Source of the DNA: Amoebidium appalachense
Lineage: Eukaryota; Ichthyosporea
Reading direction: 5' to 3'
Length of the DNA stretch: 64,000 nt
Assembly: GCA_963693365.1 (NCBI GenBank)
Contig: CAVNZM010000002.1
Location: 12,028,001 to 12,092,000 of the forward strand
Under the pieces are notes generated by a model. That model was not told the origin of the DNA. It ran no database searches and saw only the letters and a list, made by a program, of their open reading frames with translations. Positions 10,102 to 49,224 of this stretch are shown one piece after another. The position numbers and the translations under genes were made by a program. Numbering within the stretch: the stretch's first letter is position 1; each line of letters opens with the position of its first letter.

Positions 10102-10193
10102 ACAAAGGAGGAAAGCAGACACGAATACAAACAAGCTAGGACACATACATACTTCAAGGCTCTTGCTGTCATACATGGTGACGTATTCCAACA
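9265..10193 (-). repeat. Copia 5' LTR (element orientation)
   Basis: 929 bp and nearly identical to 3088-4004. It is longer because its GA tract (10013-10100) is purer and longer. TTAAG follows at 10194-10198. Promoter and polyadenylation signals should lie here but I cannot place them. Confidence 0.95.
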
Positions 10194-10198
10194 TTAAG
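10194..10198 (+). repeat. Right target-site duplication of the copia element
   Basis: TTAAG, matching 3083-3087. Confidence 0.95.
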
Positions 10199-10792
10199 TG
10201 ATGGTCTTCTGGTCGGATGGGCATGTGCCGGAAGGCAGCCTGCACATCTACCACGGCCATGTAGCAGCCGGGGCCTGCGTCGAGAATGAGCTGGGTGACG
10301 TCCCGGGCGCGAATGTACTGAAGTTCGTCGGGGTAGGTGATGCTGTCATTGACACTGCTACCCCGGGGCCAGGAGAGGTGGTGGATTCGACGGTACTTGG
10401 GGGGGGTTCCCTTTCTTGGTAACGGCGCCGATGGGGGAGGAACGGTGGACCGGAAATTCGTCAAAGAATTGGGCCGGGGAGAGGGGGCCGCGCAGGTGGC
10501 CGAGGGCGACTTCTTTGGCAATATCCGCCGTGATAGCGGCAGCTGCCTCCGGGGTGGTGGGTAGGTTGGGGCCCACCCGAGAGGTGGAGGGACCGCGATA
10601 GCCGATGTCGACACCGAATTCGACATCGTGGAGGAGTTGTGCGGCGAATGATTGGTCTGGGTAGGAGGCCAGCAGTTCCCGGAGGCGGGAGGTGTCAATG
10701 TGGTGCTGGGGCAGCGTTCGGGCCTCCGGGTCTGAGCCTCGGGGGAAGGGGTGGTTAGCAAGGGTGGGGCACCCTCGGGGAGATCCCGGCAG

Positions 10793-10852
<60 letters not shown>

Positions 10853-10968
10853 CAGGGCCCCGGGGGGGTTAGAGTAGGGCAGCTGGGCCCGAGTGAGGGT
10901 TGGCAGGGAGGGCAGCGGGGCCCTGTGCAGGGGAATGTGCCCGAGCACGCGGAGGTGTGGGCGGACAC
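10199..10968 (-). pseudogene. DIRS copy A reverse transcriptase, 5' part with poly-Pro tract
   Basis: N-terminal part of the DIRS RT: a Pro-rich leader, then QSFAAQLLHDVEFGVDIG, SPIGAVTKKGNPP, SVNDSI and the first RT catalytic region VVDVQAAFRHMPIRPEDHH, at which the copia element is inserted. A frame break lies at a C8 run (plus strand G8 near 10400); six C would keep the frame. The leader contains a 56-base C tract (minus strand) coding for poly-Pro; copy B has only 31 C at the same place. Confidence 0.88.
10794..10849 (+). repeat. G56 homopolymer inside DIRS copy A
   Basis: 56 consecutive G on the plus strand, poly-Pro coding on the element strand. The matching tract in copy B is C31 (48959-48989), so the tract has changed length since the copies diverged. 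Confidence 0.95.
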
Positions 10969-11239
10969 AGAGGTAGAAGAAGGGGGGGGAGGGAGTGCTA
11001 GGTGAGTGTAAGGGGGGGGAGGCTCGTGGGATGGGGGGGGAGTAAAATTATGTGCAGTGGCCAGAATAAACGTCTTTGTGTAGGGACATTTATTCTTGAC
11101 GCGCGCGGGCGCCGTAGTTGGCCTGCGAAATTTGTACTCAGCCCTATTGGCCCGTGCTCCCGAGCTCCGTGTCCTTGGACCCGTGTAACCTAGCTCCTAG
11201 CCCCTATGTTCTATCTGTGGGTGTGGGTGTGCGCGTAGA

Positions 11240-12447
11240 CTAGGCAATGTGCTTGCAGTCTTTGCGGGGGTGTGTGCCAGAGCAGAGCGGGCACACGTGG
11301 GAGAAGGGGCAGGGCTGCTTAGCGCAGGACCGACCGTTAATGTGGAAATTCCTGCAGTGCGTCGCGGGTAGATCCATGGGTCGGGCCGGTTTTGCCGGGC
11401 CGGGTTGCGGGCCAGGGCGGTTAGGTGTTTGACCCCCGCCGGGCTTGTGGTGCGGCTTAAAGCCGTCAAGACCACAGCCGGGCTTGGGGTACATGGGGCA
11501 GGCCGCGCTGGGGTGGTCGGGGAAGCCACAGCGCTGACATGCGTCCGGGATGAGCAGAGTGGGTGGCAGGAGGAGATCCTGGTGGAGTTGGGCGAGCAGG
11601 TTGGGACACTCGATCGGAGCCCGACCCTGCTGGTGGGCAACGGTTCGGGCGTATACGTCATAGTTGTGGATCTGGGCCCACGGGTATCGGGTGCTGAGGC
11701 GAGTGATGTGCTGAGTCCAAAGTACGTCTTTGTCCGTGGGGAGGCCGAGGTGGTGCTTGGCGGCCATGTAATGGGTCCAAGCTTGGATCCAAATGACGAG
11801 TGAACGCAGGGGAACGGGTTTGTCTTGGCGAAAAGTCTCGATGCTGCCGTCGTCGGCCATGCGCAGATGCTGACCTTTCTTGGATGGGGCCAGGAGGGCG
11901 GCGGGGGTGAACTTATACAGGTCGACGAAACGATTGGCGCGCAAATCTGCCAGCACATCCGCGGGGGGGGAAGCGGGAGTGTGCCCGGCTGAATGTCGCC
12001 AGTGTTCTCACCTGTGATGGGAGGCGCGGGCAGGGCAGGTAGGTCTAGGTCAGGGCCGAGATGCAGCCCCGGGGAAACCTCCCCGGGTGCGGAGGGCGCG
12101 GCGGGGGGCGCGGGAGGGTCGCGGTTGGTGAGAGCAGCCAGGACGCCAGCCATCTGGGTGCTGATGGCGGTGAGGGCGGCAAGGACGGCGTCTTGAGAAG
12201 TCATCTGCGGGGACGGCGGGGCCTGAGGGGGGACTACAGGAGGGGAGGGGAGACTAGCCGGCGGGTCCGGATCCGTGGTGGTATGGGCCGCTGGAGGCGC
12301 GTCAGTGTCCGCGGGAGCGTTGGCCGCTGGAGGCGCGTCAGTGTCCGCGGGCGCGTTGGTCAGCCTGTGGCGGAGGTCGCTGCGGGTCAGGCGCTTAGGT
12401 GCCGCGGCAGGGGCGGTGGCTGAGGCCTGGCGCTTTTTCGGCGGCAT
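11240..12447 (-). pseudogene. DIRS copy A gag-like protein with frameshift
   Basis: Closely similar to the intact 386-residue gag of copy B (47403-48563). It starts MPPKKRQASA with a Pro/Ala-rich N-terminus, has one extra copy of an 11-residue repeat (PADTDAPPA...), and ends with a CCHC knuckle and a CCCH-type finger before the stop at 11240. The frame is broken at a G8 run (11963-11970, plus strand), where copy B has six. It lies directly inside repeat A1, the usual place of gag in these elements. Confidence 0.9.
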
Positions 12448-12474
12448 GCTGACCGGCGTAGGGAAAGATAGGGA

Positions 12475-12812
12475 GTGAAAAAGAAAATATAGCTGTAAAG
12501 CTGTAGGTGCTAAACACAGAAGATGTGTTGTTGCTTGCTGATCTGCTAAAAACTGTCGTGCTTATATACCTGAGGCTACCGAACTGAGCCAATCAAAACC
12601 GATCTAGTGTTATGTGAAATCTTATCCTGAGCCAATCAAACTCGGTCTAGTGATCTGTGGAATCTGATGTTTTGATCGGCTAATAGGTGCCAGTATGCGG
12701 GCAGCCGAACGCGAACTGCTAAAACATGAAACGAAGCCTGTTGATATCGGACACCCATCCTACGTGTTTACCCAGAAAAATATTTATGTCAATAATTTCC
12801 ACAAATAAAACC
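12475..12812 (-). repeat. DIRS copy A left-end repeat A1
   Basis: 338 bp, direct repeat of 1417-1754. It forms the outer 5' end of the element and carries a TATATA-like stretch upstream of gag, so it probably contains the promoter. The outer end abuts host exon sequence with no duplication. Confidence 0.9.
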
Positions 12813-13105
12813 AATATCAGCATCGACTCGAGGCCGAAGCTCCCTTAAGGCTCGCTCGGTTACGCCATGGGCCTTGGCTACAAGTGTTGAAACGGCGGAT
12901 TTCTCCTGTTCGCAGGCAACGGAGATAATCTGGGGGGGGGTTTCATTTTTTCTAATATTCAACAATTCTTTAAGTTTTTGACCTACAAAATGCGAGTTCT
13001 TGATTTGAAAATGCGCAAAACACAACTTGTTAAGCCCTAGACCGGCTAGCCTATGTGTACATAACAGTGCACATATAGCGCCAAGCCCCCCCCCCCCCCC
13101 CCCCC

Positions 13106-13185
<80 letters not shown>

Positions 13186-13228
13186 GGAGGGGGAATCACA
13201 CACACACTCTCTCTCTCTGAATACTCAG

Positions 13229-13262
<34 letters not shown>

Positions 13263-13363
13263 CCTCCCCCCCTCTCCCACCCCATCCCCACCACCACCAC
13301 GTCCTCCTCCTCCTCCCCCCTCCCCCCCTCCCCCCCTTTTTTTCCTTCTTTCTTTTTTTTTTT

Positions 13364-13410
<47 letters not shown>

Positions 13411-15046
13411 GCCTGGGGGGGGGGGGGGGGGGAGGGGAGGGGGGGGAGAGGGGATACTCTTACCTTCTGCAGTGCACTGGCCATCTCAGCACGCGCCCCC
13501 ACCAGCTCCGGTTCGTCCTTTCCTGCCTGCACCACCGACCCAACCAGTTTGTCTTCGGCCTTACGTACAACATCCGCAATTACTGATTGCAACTTGGCTT
13601 GGCTGCAGCTACTTTGACAAACGGCATCTGCTATGCTTTTTTCGACACCTATTGAGGATGTCTTCTTTTACCCCGCTGAGCCAGGCGGTGAACTTGTTGG
13701 TGTATGTGGCAGTGGTGGCGTCGTAATCTGCATGGGATGGTGTTTTAATAATTAATCTGTGCTATTATGTCACAATATTCCTCTTGCTAGAAAAGTGGGT
13801 GGATGGGTGGTAGCTACATATAGGATCATGGGTCGCATAGATGTAGTCATAGCGGGAGCACCAGGAAACCGACGTGAATTAGTGTCTTGATGCCTCCTTG
13901 GTAATGACAGACACCCACAGTTCAAGGGGGCAGATGAATTCTTCGTTGCTTGTTGCACGGTGAGAAGGATCTCGGGGACCAACTCGGCAATCATACTCGC
14001 GGTCAATATAAGAATATACGCCCACCAAACAAACCGGTAGGTGTAGCAAGTTGCTGTGCAATTGTGGAACGAATCTCCGTGACTTTACCCAGAAAGCTGG
14101 GGCTGTAGTCGTTTGTTGTGGTCTGCTTGCTCCCGGCATTGACGACGGAATTGAATGCATAAGGAAGACACCACACGGTCACGCTCTCAAAGCACTGTTG
14201 AAGGGTCTCGCATATACTATTGTGCTCCTCCATACGTTGTCGCTCACTTCTGACTTTGGCCAGCTTGACATTTTCTATATCAAGTAGGAGGCTCTCTGCT
14301 TCATTCTGTGACGACTCGTCATTGTCACGAAGAACAAGGTGAACGTGTCCGAAATATTGTCCGTGAGGTCCGGCTTGATGCGCCTCCCGGCCTCGGCAAG
14401 GACGGCAAGCAGCTGGAACATTGTGTTCCTCTGTTTGGTGCACCCTTCCAGTTGAACAGAACCACCCGGGAAACCAGGAGCATTGGGGTGGCGATGAGAA
14501 TGTCGTGTGCAGTGTCTTTGTCTCCCTGCCCCTCCACATCCACAAACCCAACCATTTCCGTCTGCTTGGCGGAACCACGGCCAAGCGCAGCGGCATGTTC
14601 GTTGCGAGGGGCGGTTTTACCGAAATGGGGAAGAGGTAAAAACGTCGGAGAGAGGTCAACACCCACGGTGCACGGCGCCAGGTTGGATGACACAGGAAAA
14701 TGCCGGGCTTGTTTGAAAGCACGTTCATGAGAGTGGACTTGCCGCACCTGGCCGGCCAAAAAATGGTCACTAGGCTAAGGGAGGCGGTGCCGCGGCCCAA
14801 GTCCACGAGCGAGGTCAGCATTTTTGATGCTTCCGGGTTGGTGTCGTATTGAGGGGTTTGTTGTTCGCCTTTCCGGCTTCCTTTGGGTCCATGTTTGAAT
14901 TCGCTGCTTTCCGCGTCAAGTATAATGGACCCAGCCTGAGGGTGTTTTGTTGGGTTATTTTTGAGACCCACCGGTACCTCGCGGATCCATTTTACTGCTG
15001 TTTTGGGTGCAGAATCGGACATTTTTGGGCAGGTTTGTGCAAACAT
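12813..15046 (-). pseudogene. 5' part of GB1/guanylate-binding-type GTPase gene
   Basis: Start ATG at 15046 (or 15022). The G domain shows a P-loop PARCGKSTLMNV, the segment CTVGVDLSPTFL, the G3-like VDVEGQGDKD and a following VVLFNWKGAP, the pattern of guanylate-binding/atlastin-like large GTPases. In the P-loop the residue expected to be Gly is Trp (FWPARCGKS). A hydrophobic segment (AYILILTASMIAEL) near 13990 may be a membrane anchor. Further exons carry DATTATYTNKFTAWLSGV, then a helical exon ending at 13458 (GARAEMASALQ), and after a homopolymer-filled intron IISVACEQEKSAV...RPRVDADI, where DIRS copy A cuts the exon at 12812. Frame breaks occur near 14697-14700 (T4 where T5 fits), 14030 and 13650. 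The gene is broken by the insertion; an intact allele may exist. Confidence 0.75.
13087..13456. repeat. Compound C-A-G and T-G homopolymer block in GTPase intron
   Basis: Blocks of C (about 24 and 40), A (about 27) and G (9), then a short CT repeat, another C block, T (about 23) and G (about 36 and more). The C-to-A and T-to-G order recurs elsewhere in the window. Confidence 0.9.
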
Positions 15047-15755
15047 GATGAGATGTGAAGGTAACTATGTAACGTGCACGGAATGTGTCTATTAGAAGCA
15101 CGCAAGGTGCCTTTTTATGTGAGTGCACGTTTCCTGTTCCTTTGCTGGTACGCGGTAGTAATGAGCTGCAGCCTGCCACATCATTTTGTCTCGTGGATCT
15201 AATGTTGTGGTGCGCAGTTACCCAATCACGAAAGGTAAACGCTCTGGTATGCAAATTAGTAATTTCTTTGAACGATAAGTGGACATCAAGATCTTGTGCT
15301 TCAAATTGACGATTGGACAATCTAGGATGATTGTGGAATGCAGATCTTGTAACTACAAACTGAACAGGCACATCAGAAGAAAAGAGAGTGCATAAGCGAC
15401 CAAACCCACCAGCAATGGCACAGGAAAAGATTATACATAACTGAAATAAATAGTTATTTCATGATTTAGACTTTATGGAATGAGATATAGGTGTAAAAGC
15501 GTGGTGTGGTGTCGCTTGTTTCGAGTTTTCAACGCTAAATTTCTATGCCCATACTTAGCATGCCATCAACCAGAGATCTAATGCTAGATCCTGTGTTTGC
15601 GCAATCAACTTTGGACACTCAAAAAAAAAAAAAAAAAAAAAAATTGGAAGCCTTTTTTTTTTGGACAAACTTGTCAAAGAGGTCTAGAGGGAGAGAGCAT
15701 ATTCTTCCAAATACACCACTAACACTCGGAACCTAGAGAGGCTATTTCATTAAGA
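15047..15755. promoter_or_regulatory. Divergent intergenic region between GTPase and REP genes
   Basis: 709 bp between the two start codons, facing outwards, so both promoters must lie here. It is free of the microsatellites that fill the introns except for an A21 tract and a T tract at 15620-15660. No TATA box or other element can be placed with confidence. Confidence 0.45.
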
Positions 15756-27526
<11,771 letters not shown>

Positions 27527-28488
27527 TTTGAAGGAGGTAAAGGAATGTAAGTGAGGATCTATGTTATCGAATGTGTGTGTGTGTGTGTGGCATTGATCTT
27601 TCCAAGCTGAAAATCTATCCATCTGTCTTAGATGTTTACAAATGTATGCATACTGGTATCCGTTTCCAAATTGGGCACACAACCCACTCTTTGTAAAAGT
27701 CACATCCAATATCTCAAGCAGTGTGTTTCAACGGCTACAATTGTGTGTTCGTACCAAAGACTGTTGGATACCGCAAACACTATATACCTACTTTTTTATT
27801 CGTTTCTGTATCTATGGATTCTTCAGATGTTTAGTTCGTGCATGTACATATGTGCCTTCCATAGACTTGGTGCCTTCGTAATCGTGTGTTTAACTTGTGT
27901 ATATTACTCTGCCAAATTTAAACTGATTTCCTCGAATTATGATTTGTTTCCCTCAGTTGCCGCCCCTCTCCCCCCCCCCCCTCCCCCCCCCCAGCCAAAC
28001 ACACATACACACACACACCTACGCGCACGGCCCAACTCTAACCGCCCCCCACCCCCCCTCCTCCTCCTCCGGCCCTGCCCCTTATTTGTTCCCTCACCCC
28101 TTAAGTCAAATGCATTGTGTTCTTAAATAGTTGCTAGCAGTCCTTAATCCCCCCCCCCCCCCCCCCTCTCCGGGCACATGCATTGTGTTCTTAACATGCA
28201 AGGTTGTTAGCAGTCCTTAACCTTTACCCCACCCCACCCCACCCCCTTCTCCCCTTCCTCCGGCTTCTGCTTTGAGAGCCTTTCTGTCCCTCCCTTCCGT
28301 TAACCCCCTAGTCCCCTCCCTGTTTGTGAGTTAAGGAAAACATGCAGTGGTCTACTGGGGAGAAGGGGGTGGGAGAGGGGGGAAAGGGTGGGGGGAGGAT
28401 GTATCAGGTCAAACAGTCGGGCGGGCGGCAAGGGGAGGGGGGAGGAGGGGGGGGGGAGGATGTATCGGGCCAAAGCGGGTGGGCGGGG

Positions 28489-28536
<48 letters not shown>

Positions 28537-28928
28537 AATTGGGTTTGCAGCTGTGGCTTGAAAATGATGTGACTTTATTGAGCTTGTATTGCATTCTTAT
28601 CATGTGATCACTCAAATGACCATAAGTTGCTGAAGTGTAATCACACAGCAGAGAGTTCTGTTTCACTCATGACCAGGCTGGGAAGGAGCGGGGTGAAAAA
28701 AAGAAAACGTAATTCCTGTAATATCTCGAGTATACAACAAATTATAATAAACACCAGATACGATTTCGCATCAAATGTCTATGTCTCACACAGCTCTCAA
28801 CTTTCATCTGTTTCATCCATTATAACTATAACGGTAAACCCCCCCCCCCCCCCCCATCCCTCCTTTACGTAATTCTGATCACACCCCCACAAATGAACAT
28901 GCCCCCCCTCATGGCCAACCTCACAACT
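27527..28928. other. Convergent intergenic region between REP and sacsin-like genes
   Basis: 1.4 kb holding the 3' UTRs of both genes. A short imperfect direct duplication is visible: ATGCATTGTGTTCTTAA followed by GTTGCTAGCAGTCCTTAA at 28108-28147 and again at 28179-28221, separated by a C run. G runs occupy 28485-28532. No gene recognised. Confidence 0.5.
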
Positions 28929-46625
<17,697 letters not shown>

Positions 46626-47035
46626 TGGCCTCAATGTTCGCGTACATTTTCCCTGTTTTCTTTTATGTTTGTTTGTTTGTTTTTTATTTTTGGTTTTTTT
46701 CCCCCAGGCACTCAATGGCTATGACCACCAAATGGAATACCCGCCCTCTGGATTTTCAGCCACCGAGTGTTGTCCACCACTGTGTGTGTTTGAGCTGGTT
46801 AGTGTTTTTTCTCCATCATTGTTCACCTTCTCTGGCTCTTTTCATGTTCTCTTTGAGATCTTGTGTCTCCCCCCCCCCCCCCCCCCCCCCCCCCTTCCCC
46901 CCCTCCCCCCCCCCCCCCCCCTCCCCCCCCTACCCCCGCGCCCCAGGGACCTCACCCAGACCCCCCCCCCCCCCCCCCAAAAAAAAAAAAAAAAAGAAAG
47001 AAAGAAAGAAAGAAGAAAGAAAGGGAAAAAAAAGA
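46626..47035. other. Region between sacsin-like first recognised exon and DIRS copy B
   Basis: 46707-46797 looks exon-like on both strands. On plus it is framed by a strong TTTTTTTCCCCCAG acceptor and a GTTAGT donor. On minus it reads NTRWLKIQRAG and can join in phase to [12 protein letters not shown] of the sacsin exon. I cannot decide which is right. 46869-47035 is C runs, A runs and GAAA repeats that form the insertion site of DIRS copy B. Confidence 0.4.
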
Positions 47036-47373
47036 GGTTTTATTTGTGGAAATTATTGACATAAATATTTTTCTGGGTAAACACGTAGGATGGGTGTCCG
47101 ATATCAACAGACTTCGTTTCATGTTTTAGCAGTTCGCGTTCGGCTGCCCGCATACGGGCACCTATTAGCCGATCAAAACATCAGATTCCACAGATCACTA
47201 GACCGAGTTTGATTGGCTCAGGATCAGATTTCACATAACACTAGATCGATTTTGATTGGCTCAGATCGGTAGCCTTAGGTATATAAGCACGACAGTTTTT
47301 AGCAGATCAGCAAGCAACAAACACATCTTCTGTGTTTAGCACCTACAGCTTTACAGCTATATTTTTCTTTTCT
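47036..47373 (+). repeat. DIRS copy B left-end repeat A1
   Basis: Matches 50375-50714 and the A repeats of copy A. TATATAAG at about 47279-47286 lies some 120 bp upstream of the gag start and is a candidate promoter. Confidence 0.9.
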
Positions 47374-47402
47374 TCTCCCTATCTTTCCCTACGCCGGTCA
47401 GC

Positions 47403-48563
47403 ATGCCGCCGAAAAAGCGCCAGGCCTCAGCCGCCGCCCCTGCCGCGGCACCTAAGCGCCTGACCCGCAGCGACCTCCGCCACAGGCTGACCAACGCTCC
47501 CGCGGGCACTGACGCGCCTCCAGCGGTCCATACCACCACGGACCCTCCGGCTACTCTCCCCTCTACTCCTGAAGTCCCTCCTCAGGCCCCACCGTCCCCG
47601 CCGATGACTTCTCAAGACGCCGTCCTTGCCGCCCTCACCGCCATCAGCACCCAGATGGCTGGCGTCCTGGCCGCTCTCACCAACCGCGACCCTCCCGCGC
47701 CCCCCGCCGCGCCCTCCGCACCCGGGGAGATTTCCCTGGGGCTGCATCTCGGCCCTGACCTGGATCTACCTGCCCTGCCCGTGCCCCCCATTACAGGTGA
47801 GAACACTGGCGACATTCAGCCGGGCACACTCCCGCTTCCCCCCGCGGATGTGCTGGCAGATTTGCGCGCCAATCGTTTCGTCGACCTGTATAAGTTCACC
47901 CCCGCCGCCCTCCTGGCCCCATCCAAGAAAGGTCAGCATCTGCGCATGGCCGACGACGGCAGCATCGAGACTTTTCGCCAAGACAAACCTGTTCCCCTGC
48001 GTTCACTCGTCATTTGGATCCAAGCTTGGACCCATTACATGGCCGCCAAGCACCACCTCGGCCTCCCCACGGACAAAGAAGTACTTTGGACTCAGCACAT
48101 CACTCGCCTCAGCACCCGATACCCGTGGGCCCAGATCCACAACTATGACGTATACGCCCGAACCGTTGCCCACCAGCAGGGTCGGGCTCCGATCGAGTGT
48201 CCCAACCTGCTCGCCCAACTCCACCAGGATCTCCTCCTGCCACCCACTCTGCTCATACCGGACACATGTCAGCGCTGCGGCTTCCCCGACCACCCCAGCG
48301 CGGCCTGCCCCATGTACCCCAAGCCCGGCTGTGGTCTTGATGGTTTCGAGCCGCCCCACAAGCCCGGCGGGGGACAAACCCCCAACCGACCCGGCCCGCA
48401 ACCCGGCCCGGCACCACCGACCCGACCCGTGGATCTACCCGCGACACACTGCAGGAATTTCCACAACGGTCGGTCCTGCGCTAAGCAGCCCTGCCCCTTC
48501 TCCCACGTGTGCCCGCTCTGCTCTGGCACACACCCCCGCAAAGACTGTAAGCACAATGCCTAG
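47403..48563 (+). CDS. gag: DIRS gag-like nucleic-acid-binding protein, intact
   Basis: 386 residues from the ATG at 47403 (MPPKKRQASA, basic start). The N-terminal third is Pro/Ala/Thr-rich and probably disordered. The middle (about 150-290) is a folded domain with DVLADLRANRFVDLYKF and WIQAWTHYMAAKHHLG. Near the C-terminus there is a perfect CX2CX4HX4C knuckle (CQRCGFPDHPSAAC), a CX8CX4CX3H finger (CRNFHNGRSC...CPFSH) and a further Cys/His pair (CPLCSGTHPRKDC). It should bind the element RNA as in other DIRS gag proteins. The copy A homologue is frameshifted; this one is open throughout. Confidence 0.9.
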   Translation: MPPKKRQASAAAPAAAPKRLTRSDLRHRLTNAPAGTDAPPAVHTTTDPPATLPSTPEVPPQAPPSPPMTSQDAVLAALTAISTQMAGVLAALTNRDPPAPPAAPSAPGEISLGLHLGPDLDLPALPVPPITGENTGDIQPGTLPLPPADVLADLRANRFVDLYKFTPAALLAPSKKGQHLRMADDGSIETFRQDKPVPLRSLVIWIQAWTHYMAAKHHLGLPTDKEVLWTQHITRLSTRYPWAQIHNYDVYARTVAHQQGRAPIECPNLLAQLHQDLLLPPTLLIPDTCQRCGFPDHPSAACPMYPKPGCGLDGFEPPHKPGGGQTPNRPGPQPGPAPPTRPVDLPATHCRNFHNGRSCAKQPCPFSHVCPLCSGTHPRKDCKHNA

Positions 48564-48842
48564 TCTACGCGCACACCCACACCCACAGATAGAACATAGG
48601 GGCTAGGAGCTAGGTTACACGGGTCCAAGGACACGGAGCTCGGGAAAAACGGGGCACTAGGGCTGAGTAACAATTTTCGCAGGCCAACTACGGCGCCCGC
48701 GCGCGCCAAGAATAAATGTCCCTACACAAAGACGTTATTCTGGCCACTGCACATAATTTTACTCCCCCCCCCCCCATCCCACGAGCCTCCCCCCCCCTTA
48801 CACTCACCTAGCACTCCCTCCCCCCCCCCTTCTTCTAACTCT

Positions 48843-48955
48843 GTGTACGCCCACACCCGCGCGTGCTCGGGCATCCCCTGCACAGGGCCCCGCTGCCCTC
48901 CCTGCAAACCCTCCCTCGGGCCCAGCTGCCCTACTCTAAACCCACCGGGGCCCTG

Positions 48956-48990
<35 letters not shown>

Positions 48991-49200
48991 ATGCCGGGAT
49001 CTCCCCGAGGGTGCCCCACCCTTGCTAACCACCCCTTCCCCCGAGGCTCAGCCCCCGGAGGCCCGCCCGCTGCCCCAACACCACGTTGACACCTCCCGCC
49101 TCCGGGAGCTGCTGGCCCCCCTACCCAGCCCAATCATTCGCCGCGCAGCTCCTCCGTAACCAACTTCCCCGGACCCGACGACTCCGACCTTACCTATCTC
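48843..49200 (+). pseudogene. Remnant of DIRS copy B RT: Pro-rich leader and RNase H tail joined by deletion
   Basis: The leader has the same sequence as in copy A (CTGPRCPPC, poly-Pro from C31, DTSRLRELL). At 49155 it is joined to the very end of the RNase H region (NQLPRTRRLRP). No catalytic RT or RNase H residue remains. Confidence 0.88.
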
Positions 49201-49224
49201 CCCTTCCGGAGCAACGCTGGCCGA

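Larger units (their letters stand above)
3088..10193 (-). mobile_element. Ty1/copia-type LTR retrotransposon
   Basis: Complete element of 7.1 kb on the minus strand. Both LTRs start TGTTG and end CAACA, and TTAAG flanks both sides. The order of domains (gag zinc knuckle, protease, integrase, RT, RNase H) is that of Ty1/copia. A purine-rich GAGTGGGGA (minus strand) abuts the 3' LTR as polypurine tract. Next to the 5' LTR the minus strand reads GGTTAAAGGCCC, which is not the usual initiator-Met primer site, so the priming tRNA is unassigned. Near-identical LTRs point to a recent insertion. Confidence 0.97.
1144..12812 (-). mobile_element. DIRS-type (PAT/Ngaro-like) retrotransposon, copy A, recombinase-deleted and split by a copia element
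   Basis: Tyrosine-recombinase retroelement on the minus strand with split direct repeats. A1 is at 12475-12812, then gag (12447-11240), RT/RNase H (10968-10199 and 3082-1998), a recombinase stub (1993-1872), B1 (1841-1754), A2 (1754-1417) and B2 (1231-1144). This A1-ORFs-B1-A2-B2 order is the layout known for PAT-like DIRS and Ngaro elements. No target-site duplication is seen at 12812/1144, as expected for recombinase-mediated integration. A Ty1/copia element (3088-10193) is inserted in the RT. Almost the whole recombinase domain is missing, so this copy cannot integrate by itself. Removing the copia insert leaves about 4.6 kb. Confidence 0.92.

Noticed and set aside
28485-28532. G runs as G-quadruplex regulators
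   Set aside because: G runs are found throughout introns and intergenic DNA on both strands, so no single one stands out as regulatory.
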